A stretch of 64,000 nucleotides of DNA from Lineus longissimus (Eukaryota > Nemertea > Pilidiophora > Heteronemertea > Lineidae): NCBI RefSeq assembly GCF_910592395.1, contig NC_088316.1:9488001-9552000 (forward strand), read 5' to 3'. Below the pieces are notes generated by a model, which saw only the letters and a program-made list of their open reading frames with translations, did not search any database and had not been told where the DNA came from. Shown piece by piece: positions 1-9,796 of this stretch (position 1 is the first letter of the stretch; each line of letters begins with the position of its first letter). The position numbers and the translations under genes are program-made.

Positions 1-1329
1 AACTTGCTGACAGCATGATGACAAGCTCAGGTGATTGAACAGGTTGATTTGTAATGTAATGATACATAATGTACATGTATTACAGGACTTAGTGTGACTA
101 GTATGTCTCCCTGTTTTAAAATAGAGGCCTATGAGGTTTTGTATTACTAAGGACTAGTATGTCTGTTTTGTTGTTCAAAACTCAATGGCATATTACAGGA
201 CTAAAGTTGAGTGGTCTATTACTAAGTGTGCATTTGCCTTGACCAGGATAACCAATCATCGGGGTTCACTGTGTAATGATCATAATAGTCTGAATATTAC
301 TCTTAGTTCTACATATAATAAAAATCTGAGAAACACATGACTGCTTCTCTCTACTATCGACCTTGTTGTTCATTTCTTCCTTAATTCTAGCGGTATCCTC
401 CTGGAGAACATGGCGGCATAATGAGAGGAATATGCGGTTATATTCACATGATGGTTGAGAGTACATGTGCAAAGGCCTGTTGATGGTAGGGGCCTACTGT
501 AACTCATTCTCTAAGCCCTCCCAACAACCCAATAGAAGAGGTTCTCAGATGAACATTACCTTGCTATTTGTATTTTACTGTCATGAACAGCCTGGAATGG
601 ACTTGTGCAAGGAGCCAAGTACAAGCAACTCCCCCTACAACCATGCAAATTGGCCTCTCTGGGATGCATGGCTTAGAAAAGATGTTTCAATAGGTGTTCA
701 GAGCCCTCCTGCTAAGTATTCAACATATTGAAGACTGCATTCCATGTTTTAGATGTAACCGGTGTAATAGGGAAAAGCAGTCCAGACGTGAAAAATCATA
801 TAAATCATGATGGTTATCGACGACTGTTATTCAAAGACTACACTAGCGCACGAAGTTTTGATTGCTGATTATAAAAGATGGTGTGAGTGGCCATACATCC
901 ACAAAGTTTTATTACCCAAATCCCTGTGGCAGTTGAGATTTTCGCCTTTGAAGTTGCCGACACAAAGGCCCTGTTGAGGGTGGAAGGGCTATACTTTGGC
1001 CCCTATCTCCAGAATTTCAGGATTTTTATTATTGGTTTTCTGGAATTAAGCAGGCCATATGATGGGAAAGCAATATTGCAGCATTTGTCGTTTTTTGTTG
1101 AGGACCAATTGTAATAACCGATTGAAAATCCTTTAAAGATAACCTCGTCGACCCCGAAATTTACAAATTGTTAGTTTACTCGATAAATAACAAATAGTTT
1201 TTTCTCATATCCTACATTCTTTCATAAGTTGGTCAAGTGTACCTGTCCACCAAATTTCATTGAAATCGGTGAACCATCAGGTTATCACTTTTTGCATGGT
1301 CTATCCATGCAATGACACTTAATTGGAAA
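1..1329. other. No gene recognised (flank of the gypsy element)
   Basis: AT-rich sequence with only short, stop-riddled reading frames on both strands. I see no splice-bounded exon, RNA gene, or repeat shared with the rest of the window. The last four bases (1326-1329, GAAA) are the left half of the target-site duplication of the element that follows. Confidence 0.5.
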
Positions 1330-1834
1330 TGTTATATAATCGTGTTGTCCACTCGTCGCCATAACTATAGGGGGAGACCAATCTTTACCTTTCCGTCCAT
1401 CCTGGGGAAACTAACTCTCTGGGATCGTAAGGAGAAACTTCCACACGAGAAGAAGATACGATACGTACTTTCGTTTATTTGACTCTTACTTGACTATCCG
1501 AAATTATAATAATAATTGTATTTCCACCTTCAAGGAAAGGGCATATATACATGAACCAACCAATCAGGGTGCCGAAAAGGGGCTGCAATACGCCACTGCA
1601 ATGCAGCATAAAGCGTCATCGCTGCGTCACACAGGTAGGCCCGCAATGCGCCCGGGCAATGCGCCACTGACTGGAACATTTTGCAGCCAATGAAAGGCTA
1701 GCATTATGGCGCATTGCGGCGGGGGCATCGCACCTGAAACTACCTGTAGACCATTTCGGTCCTGCATACATGCTACCTGTTCCTTAAAGGTACGATAAGC
1801 AATGACAACAACCTTTGTACACAATACGATTACA
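1330..1834 (-). repeat. 3' LTR of the 13.6-kb gypsy element (505 bp)
   Basis: Nearly identical to 14376-14886. It differs by about 17 substitutions and by lacking a 6-bp TATTGG segment near its plus-strand start. It has TG..CA termini and is preceded by the GAAA target duplication. It is the 3' LTR because pol and env read towards it on the minus strand and a purine-rich tract abuts its inner edge. Confidence 0.93.
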
Positions 1835-1848
1835 CCATCCCCCCTTTC
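1835..1848 (-). promoter_or_regulatory. Polypurine tract next to the 3' LTR
   Basis: On the minus strand the bases directly before the LTR read GAAAGGGGGGATGG. An all-purine run (one T) immediately 5' of a 3' LTR is the expected primer site for plus-strand DNA synthesis by reverse transcriptase. Confidence 0.75.
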
Positions 1849-1914
1849 GAAAAAGGGCGACACCCGTCGCCTAGGGGTTCATTTGAATTCATAATAATTC
1901 GTGATAATATGTAA

Positions 1915-2215
1915 AGTCAAGGACTTAATGAGCCCCCCTTTAGGTCGGGGGAGCTCCCCCGAACCCCCCTACGAGCATATGTTAAGTGCAAGCTCTAACA
2001 ACTACAGCTGTTACAATGGGGGGACACCCCCCAAACCCCCCTCCGTCGACATAGGTTTTTACCAGTGCGTTGGGGGGAAGCTCCCCAAACCCCCCCCCCG
2101 TGGACAGTCAACTAGCCCTTCTGTGTCATACTGCTGGAGGAGGGGGGGTGCGATGGGACCATCCATATAGTTCCTTCCGACACATTTTTGTTTTGGTAAT
2201 GTAATACATTGTGAT
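1915..2215. repeat. G/C-run hairpin repeat, related to 44450-44880
   Basis: Several modules of the form GGGGGGAAGCTCCCC followed by AAACCCCCC, spaced 70-90 bp apart. Shared words between them include AAGTGCAAGCTCTA, CCAGTGCGTTGGGGGG and TAGTTCCTTCCG. The same modules in the same order occur at 44450-44880 inside a different insertion. The units can fold as G/C stems. This is an unclassified dispersed repeat, here sitting inside the gypsy element's 3' region. Confidence 0.7.
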
Positions 2216-3968
2216 TGTCCTTATTCACGGGAATCGGGCGTTTCCAGTGATATACGACACTTAAATGGATTGTCCTCATGCATTCACTTTGGAAACGCAT
2301 TTTAAAATAGATGTTACGTCCTGTTAATGGGGCACGTCATCATCGCGTACATTTGGGAAAAACTCCCTAACGAGACCGGAGCAGACGGCTGAAAGTAGTT
2401 TATTTATTGGCCGCTAGGGTGCAGTATGTCGCTCACCCGAATTTTTCACGCAACTTTTGCTAAATAGAGCTAGTTCTAGTTTGTGATTCATTTTGATACT
2501 TCAGATTTGGGCAGTAGACCAATATAACTTAGTCGTCAGTGTGGTTTTAAGCTGGAAAAACGTATTTGTTTTTCTTAAAGTGCCTTTTTTGGACGGCTGT
2601 GTGCGATTGTTTTGTTTTTATGTCACGTGACCTCGACCATGTCGACACAAAATTGAAATAAACCACCCTTTTCTGTCATTATTTAGGACGGATATTTCTC
2701 TAATAAAAATATTAATATAATTGGCCAATTTCTTAGGCATATGATGTAGCGAATTCCCATGAAGATTTTAATTAATTTAAATTTAATTTAACTTAATTTC
2801 AACCAATGGGATAGCAACCACCACCGGAAGATCGCGGAGAAATCGGTAAACTCAACGGAGTTAATTCAGAAAAATACAAAAAAAAATTGTTTGTAGGATA
2901 TACAATAGTTACTCTCTTTATTTCTCATCATTCATTTACATTATGTACTCCCGCACATACGTGTATCTTAAGAGCCCCTCCTAAGAGGGGGGCTTACTAA
3001 ATACTCATAACAAGGCAATTACACATAGAGCAAATTCGGTGCAACGTGTCGATGATGTACCCCGATCTCTTAGTTGTGACTTATTAATAGAAAACGACTG
3101 AAATAAACTTTGCTTTCATATGTCACTCATTAGACTGTCCTTAAGACCACATCACTTAATTCTTACAAAATTATCGTTCATAAAATAGTAATAGAAGCAC
3201 GGAGAGGCTGGTACGGTCACGGAAACTCTGCACCAATATACCTAGGCCCTGTTCAAGACAGCACAAGGCTGAAATAAGCTAAATATACAAGCAATACATC
3301 GTGGTAACTCGTAATTAATGTCGTATATGTACTCATCAAATTGGCATTAACACCACCTTTTCGACGAATGTATGTGTGTTATGATGAATGGCTGACTTTA
3401 ACGTTGACATGAACAAAGAAACAAAGTGTCATACACTGGTAAGATACTTGTTTTCCCGAACAAAAGGAATTAAGCCGATGAATTTAAATAACGCCCGAGG
3501 CGGAATCATCGTTCGTAGTGAAGAAAGCTAATTCGTATTTGTCATTTGTTTTGTGAAATTCTAATCGTTATAGTGATTGAAACGGAATAAGGTGCCAATG
3601 CAGAAGTAACGTGGTCCATTTGCTTCGCAGTCAAGTGAAAAATCATTAAAGTGAGGAGGTTGGTGTAAAGAATTCGAAGAAATCCCGTTATTACAGAACG
3701 CAGACCTAAACAAGTTGTGGAAAGAATTTTTATTTTTTTATTTGTACAGAATGAGAATCACTAAGTGCATCAATGATGTATAGTTACTTTAAGACACAAC
3801 CGGTGATATAATTCAATGCGGTGCCTTGACTAGACTAAGGAAAGTGTGAAAAAAATGAAAGGAAATTTAAGCAATTTGGTGTCCAGTTGTCTATTTCTGA
3901 GGCACATGGCCAGAAATTTGCCGTTTGACTTCGGACTAATAAAAGGAAATCAGTGGATTTTAAATAAA
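2216..3968. other. Non-coding part of the element's 3' region
   Basis: No supportable ORF on either strand. AT-rich, with a low-complexity A/T stretch at about 2765-2800. A TATA-like TAATAAAAG is at 3937-3945, probably too close to the ATG at 3969 to be its TATA box. If the plus-strand gene at 3969 is real, its promoter must lie here. Confidence 0.4.
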
Positions 3969-4998
3969 ATGGCTACGCCAACCAAAAAACCAAGAACTGG
4001 TAAGTTACTTAACTTTCTCTGCATTAGTACGGAAGGCATAGGCGAATTCAAATAGATGTTCATAAATATATCGGCTAATAGTATTGAATAATGATGTGGA
4101 AACATATTGTCCGCTTGTAAATAACTCGGCCAAATGAAAAATAAAAACAATAAAAATTTAAATATGATGAAATTAAACTCAACACTCGACAATGGATTAG
4201 ATTATAGATACGTGTAGTTATGCAACACATACATATAGGCAGCTACGTTACTGTTACCAAGATTTGATGCTCAGTGGAATTGATTAAATAGCTTAAATTG
4301 CAATAAAATTCCAAAATAGGTCAATATTTTTGTCATTCACAGTGGAAACGGTGGTCATTGCCGACTCGCCCGAGTCTCCACGTGAGGAGGCTCGTCAAGA
4401 GGGCAATCACGTGGACACAGTTCCAGAGGAGCCACCGGGACTGGTCGAACCAGTCCCAGTTCCTGATCATGAGCCAGCTCCTCGGCCAGCAATGGAGCAA
4501 GCAGTGCCCAATGCAGACAATCTGCCATTTATGGTAGCTGAAACGCCGCATCGGCACACGGCTGAAAGGGATATAGCCCGCAGAGCGCTATTTTCCCTGA
4601 CACCGCCCGTGCTGGCCCTAGTGACCCAAGAAACGGCCGAAATCATTCTACCGTCATGCAATGATGAGGACAGGGACAACAATCCGGCCGCTTTGCCGCG
4701 GTTGCCAACTGACATTCGCACCGTAGAAGAGACCCTGACCTTTCTTAGGGCACTGATGCAAGGAGGCAGTCTTTGTCTCGATCTTAATGCGGGAGGGGAA
4801 GATATGGGTCTGCCCTATATCTACGGATATTATTTTGCTGACATTCCGGCCCACTTTTACCGTTTTCGAGAGGAAACGAACGTCTATATTCGAATAAGGC
4901 ACCCGACGCCCTACGTAGGAGGGGATGTGGTGCTAGCGTATCCGGACACCGCACCAGAATTGGATTATCTCTGGCGGTTTCCCAGGAGGCAATTATGA
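3969..4998 (+). CDS. Two-exon unknown protein (228 aa), antisense to the gypsy element
   Basis: Exon 1 is 3969-3999 (ATG, ten codons plus one base) and ends at a strong donor, G|GTAAGTTA. The intron is 4000-4342 and ends TTCACAG. Exon 2 is 4343-4998. The joined frame is open for 229 codons including the stop, and the phase fits exactly. AATAAA signals are at about 5135 and 5146. The N-terminal third is rich in Pro, Glu and Asp and looks disordered. The C-terminal part (about residues 95-228) looks globular, with patches such as LCLDLNAGGEDMG and YIYGYYFADIP. There is no signal peptide or obvious membrane segment, and I do not recognise the family. The gene lies wholly inside the retroelement, between env and the 3' LTR, on the opposite strand. 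It could be a retroelement accessory gene, a captured host gene, or cargo from a nested insertion. Confidence 0.72.
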
Positions 4999-5624
4999 CC
5001 GGACGGTGATGGAAAGACTGTCTACTTTGCAGTTGCAAAACATAAATAGGTAACTATCTCCGAAATCAGCATATTAACCCTTGTAACCGCCTATACATGC
5101 ATGCGTATACCTTTGATAAAATATTGAGAACATTAATAAAATGGAAAAATAAATTTGAATTGAAAACACTTGTCTTAGGGTGGGGTAAGCAGAATACAAT
5201 ATAATTCTTGGCACTCAATCCGCCGTTGAATGCGTTGAAAAACATTCCAGAATTGGAAACCAAAGGAATATGTCCTGGTACCTTAAAAATTAACGTTCAA
5301 TCCAAACATTATTACTTGCGGAATATTTCCGATACCTGCGACAGCAGACGATTTATACGCTGACCCACAACTTTTTTTCTTTTTTTTTAAATGTCTGTCA
5401 CGCAATTCGTTACAAGAATAACGTACTCGTACAGAGTATACCCCGTCTGCTGTCTTTTTAAGAAACAACATTAAAATACCCACATATATCAGAACAATGC
5501 AATGTCAATTCAGATTTTCTAAACTTACTGAGCAATATTATCGACCTTAACTTAATCACTGCAAGTTTCAATTTTGACAAAATGGTGAGCATAGTGAGGA
5601 GGTTTCAATCTGTCTGGGGAGGTA
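4999..5624. other. 3' flank of the antisense gene with polyadenylation signals
   Basis: Two AATAAA hexamers occur at about 5135 and 5146 on the plus strand, roughly 140 bases after the stop of the two-exon gene. They are plausible poly(A) signals. No other gene is supported up to the MITE. Confidence 0.45.
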
Positions 5625-6589
5625 CAGTCCTTCAAAAAAGTAAATGGACACACAAAAATCAAATTTTCTTGAAAACGGCTGGTGATAAATCGATTCGGTT
5701 TGCTGCATTTGATAGGACATTTAGTTGTGCATCATGGTATCTACCACATAAAAATTAGCCATTTTATCTAATACCGACTTTTATTGATTTACAAAAGGCC
5801 CAAAAATCAACTTTTTCGTTTCCGATTTTTTTCGTACTTTTTCTTGATAGGATGAATCACCATGATGAAAAACCCACGTCCCCATCAAGGTGATGAAAAT
5901 ATCTTGTGTTAATTGGTGGGAAAACAGCATTTTATGTCAAAATTTTGCACCTTGTTTATTGACTTTGGAATTACTTTGGAGAAGTCGACCATAGCCAATT
6001 ATGTCAGTTTCAACATGCAGCCCGAGTGTTAATTCCTTATTGGCTGAGGTTTTGAATGGGGGTGGAAATGTTGTTAACATTGATGTATTGTAAACGCGAG
6101 GGTAAAGTAATATTGGTGAACCCATTGTCCAGCTGCCAAATCCAGGCCTGGGAGAGCTATTCATAGGCATATTAAACAAGGCCATTGAAATGGTGACATG
6201 ATTCCGGTTGTCTGGGCCAGGTGAATAATATCAAGGGGGCATCTCCGCAGTAGAAGACCGGGTAACAAAACCCTTTTGCACAAATGGGTTAATAAGTTGC
6301 AGATTCAAGTGAAAACTGTGGAATTTCTTAGATATTCACTCATAACTCAACAGAAGCTTCCAGTCAATATAAAATTTGCCCCCAAAAAATGCGTGATAAA
6401 AAAGTTGATTTTGGGACCTTTCATAAATCGAAAAAATTGACTTATAGGTAAAATAGCAAATTTCCAAGTGGTAGATATCATGATGCACAACTAAATGCCC
6501 TATCAAATGCAGCAAACCGCTTCGATTTATCACCAGCCGTTTTCAAGAAATGTGATTTTTGTGTGTCCATTTACTTTTTTGAAGGACTG
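5625..6589. mobile_element. Palindromic MITE with CAGTCC ends and TA target (Tc1/mariner-like)
   Basis: The left end reads TA|CAGTCCTTCAAAAAAGTAAA and the right end is its reverse complement followed by TA. The inverted arms extend roughly 220 bp (5625-5850 and 6380-6589) with scattered mismatches. No transposase ORF is present. It is nested in the gypsy element's 3' region. A second member with related ends lies at 23214-23975. Confidence 0.85.
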
Positions 6590-6591
6590 TA

Positions 6592-7252
6592 CGTTCAACG
6601 AGTAAGTCAGGACATATTTGAATATGACCACGTTCGTAGTAACTTTCCTGCCTATTTTATTTGACGAAGAACAACCGTCGGCCTCAGCTCAAATGTTTCT
6701 TACCCAAGGTCTACGGGAAATATTAAATAGCATTAACCAAAAAAAATAGAAATTTTGTAATGAAAAACACCTTCTTCAAAATGCTGAGAAAATGTGCTAC
6801 CTTGGTAAAAGCAATGTGAGCTGAAGACTGGCCAACAATGACACAATGATTCTGGCTTATTTAGAAACAAGTACTGCTGGCAGATTGCCCTTTGTAATAA
6901 ACATACACTGTAATAAACGTTTGCACAGGCTGTTCCATTTGATGTAATAGTGGCACGAAAAGGTTTCCACTTAGCGATAGATGTTTAGAATATTAGGCCA
7001 AAACATCTGACGTAGACATCGCCGGTTGTAATGGTGGTGCTAAAACAACACAGACATTGTCATAATTTTAATACAGTCTGTATTGTGTTTGGTCGGATGC
7101 TGTTAAGAATTTGAGCTTCGACCGGAAGAGCGTAAGGAGGTACACGTTAGCCAAAAGATATTGTTGGAAATGCACCTCAGGTGGGTATTCTATGTGAATA
7201 CGCACCATTCCAAAACTCTGTTTGAAGGTAACAAGTGTACGATACAAATGAG
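6592..7252. other. Non-coding spacer downstream of env
   Basis: No ORF with coding character. It lies between the MITE and the end of the last env-region ORF. I see nothing else in it. Confidence 0.4.
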
Positions 7253-7825
7253 TCACTGCAATAGGCCAACCTGTGCAAGGAACCTGACCCAGACTAAGAA
7301 GAACCTGATCACGCCCATCTGGGGAATCAATCTCAAGTAATAACTCGGCGTCCTGCCCGCAACGAGACTAGAAATTGAACTGCGGCGTAACAAACGCCTT
7401 CCGAAAAACCGCCATCCGTCATTTATGAAGTACCGCACAGTAATGTACAAAATTGCACTTAAGAGCGTAAATTTCAAAATAGCTTCAATTGTCCTTTCAC
7501 CCTTAATAACCTCTTGCAGTTTAGAAAAGCTTAACGAAAGGACATCAGTTGAATTAAGAACTTTAACCGGAAGTGCAGATGCCCTTGGCACCTGAAGGGA
7601 AACGACTAAAATACCAAGCTTGTGTACCTTGATAAGTAACATGACATTAATCAATAGAGAAAGTAAAACTCCAGCGGAGTTGACCACTGGCAAATCTCGT
7701 GGACTTGTTGTTTGCAAAGTATCAAAGAGTTCATCGGCCTGACTGGCATACAATTCCTTATCTGATTTCGCGGCAGATGCAGCGAGTTTGTTAAAATTGA
7801 TTTCGGCATCTTTTTCGACTGCCAT
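7253..7825 (-). CDS. Env-region membrane protein ORF (190 aa), probable Env C-terminal part or separate ORF
   Basis: It follows the env-like frames in a third reading frame. Residues of about 48-80 and 115-132 are strongly hydrophobic and could be membrane segments, with charged stretches between and an Arg-rich patch (FFGRRLLRRSS) after the second. F-type envelope proteins carry a transmembrane anchor near the C-terminus, so this may be the displaced anchor region. It could also be an independent small membrane protein, since it begins with its own ATG at 7825. No similarity beyond hydrophobicity is recognisable. Confidence 0.5.
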   Translation of the reverse strand: MAVEKDAEINFNKLAASAAKSDKELYASQADELFDTLQTTSPRDLPVVNSAGVLLSLLINVMLLIKVHKLGILVVSLQVPRASALPVKVLNSTDVLSLSFSKLQEVIKGERTIEAILKFTLLSAILYITVRYFINDGWRFFGRRLLRRSSISSLVAGRTPSYYLRLIPQMGVIRFFLVWVRFLAQVGLLQ

Positions 7826-7848
7826 AATTCGAGACCAATCACCACGTT

Positions 7849-8310
7849 TTACGGGGAAAGCAGGAATCTTCGCCTTCTGTGGTTGTTTGTACGCATGAGA
7901 AAACGCACCCCCTGTAGGGTAATTGGGTCAGACAACGCCTTTAAAACTGGTAAATTGATTGCATGGTACACTGTGAGCTTATACGTTTTTGCTTGGCAGT
8001 TACTAATCCGTGGGGGTAAGTAAAATTCTGGAGACTCAATACTACATTGACAAGGTAGTGCTATTAGCCCGTAGTTCGTTGGTTGCTCATGAATCAATCT
8101 GGACCCTGGACAACGTATTTGCCAATTTTTTTTTGACGGTGATATTAAAACGTGATCGTCGTCAATTTGGACAATTGAATTCAAATCATAATGCGTTTTA
8201 TATGCCAAAGTACAATGTTCCAATACCTTTCCGGGCTGGTCGTAAAACAAAACAGAAAGGCAAGATTGACGACTGCGGGGCCGCATTGGAATGCCCGCCG
8301 TACAGTACAT
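7849..8310 (-). pseudogene. env: Middle part of the env-like gene, out of frame with its N-terminal part
   Basis: A 153-codon frame that overlaps the end of the 420-codon env ORF by about 130 bases in a different frame. Its cysteine-containing segments look like the continuation of an ectodomain. A frame change therefore lies somewhere in 8181-8310, and a second one lies before the ORF that starts at 7825. As it stands the env-like gene is split over three frames and cannot give one product without frameshifting or splicing. Confidence 0.6.
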
Positions 8311-9443
8311 AATATGTTCACCTGAACAAGTTCTACAAGGTAGGGGTCGAGATTGATAATTCGTGTGGTGTTCGTAGTTGTTGAATTTAAAGGCATTTCA
8401 ATGGACTGTACCGAATATATCAAAAATCGAGTATTACGACTGGTAACAGGAAATTTGAGATTGATGACAATGGAGTGTACCGTCTGAGTGTAAGCAACAA
8501 GACCCTTTGCATGATAGTACATACTTGGTTTGTCATAAAGCAGTCCAAAATCAGAATATTTCAGTTTGAGTTCCGTGGTGATGGATGCTAAGATGATCTG
8601 AAGACTCGGTACAGGAATCAATTCTGCAGGCAAATAGCCTTTCATTAAAGTGTTAATACCTCGCAACCAGCTAATAGTTTGTTCCTCCACTGTCATGATG
8701 GTGTCCATATAAACCATTAAATAACCAATGAAATGGTAGGATTGTCGTGCATAATCGGCCAGTCTGAATTCGTCCGCCTGAAGTTTGCCAAGACGGGCTT
8801 GCAGCAGTAAATTGTCCTGGTGATTTAACTTAATGGCTTCAAAGGCACTCTGAAAACGTGTGTCTGTCATATTTATAAGGGATGAAAGCTGTCCTTTGAT
8901 CTTAATGATTTGATTGCGGTTGACTGTTCCTGCCCTAGAAAGTTTATTAAGATGCAATTTGACTTGATCTAACTGTGCTTCTGTGACAACCCCGAAAAGT
9001 CCGTTTATAATTGTTCCACCAAAATCGATCAAATCCTTCTTTGCACGTTTCGCCGAAGACGGTCGAGGCATCAATTCCCTAATCAATGTTTGTAATTGCC
9101 GGATACGGGAAAGAGCTTTCCTACGTTGACGGTTGGCCAATAAGACTGTTTTTTGTACGTCGTCACAGAAAAAATCCGTTGGGGAAGGACATGACGGTGT
9201 CCAAATATGTGTGTCCAAAATAGTGAAGTCGAAGTAGTCCAATGCAAAGCTATGGTACCAATATGAGTTCTGTTGGTGTCCCGTTGCAATATAGTGGAAG
9301 ACTACGCCACTATTGATTCTGAGAATTGTCTTCTTTGGCGAGTCGGCACGTACATTTGCAATAGTCATTAAAGTTACTGCAACTGTTAAGAGAAACAAGC
9401 GATATGGGAAGAACGCCATGTCTATTGTCCACACCAGTAGCAA
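8181..9443 (-). pseudogene. env: Env-like glycoprotein, N-terminal part (baculovirus F / errantivirus type), 420 codons
   Basis: Residues 10-32 form a signal peptide (hydrophobic run, then ANVRA). A basic KRAKK cluster at about residues 132-136 precedes DLIDFGGTIINGLFGVV. This basic-cleavage-site plus Asp/Gly-rich fusion-peptide arrangement is the hallmark of baculovirus F proteins and gypsy/errantivirus Env. Long heptad-like stretches follow (about 160-260), and NST/NTT sequons lie near the C-terminus. The ORF starts about 350 bp after pol ends, where env sits in errantiviruses. It lacks its membrane anchor because the frame is lost near 8181-8310. The family call rests on the cleavage/fusion segment and gene position. 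Confidence 0.75.
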
Positions 9444-9796
9444 TGGCTATGAGGGAGAATCGTTTATGAAATAACTGTCCTTCGAAACCTATTGCCAATT
9501 CTCGTACTAAACTCCTTAATCACGTGGTGCACCTGGTCACGTCATTCATTCATTATACTGTAAAATATAAACAAACAAACGTTAGCGATGCAGGTGTAGC
9601 AATGACATGTATTGTCGGCACTAAACACCATGCATTAATTTTCCGTTTATAAACAACGGTTGGAACTAATCCAAGTACCGTAAGGTGTGTACTATGCCGG
9701 CCTATCTTACTTCTAGGCGGCATAGGCAAGATATATTGCTCAGATCTGAAGGTAGAAGTTTGTAAGTCTCGTCTACGCAGAAACACCCGGAAGTAA

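Noticed and set aside
4333-5038. Several minus-strand ORFs of 74-84 codons opposite the two-exon gene
   Set aside because: Shadows of exon 2, which has the splice sites, coding character and poly(A) signals.
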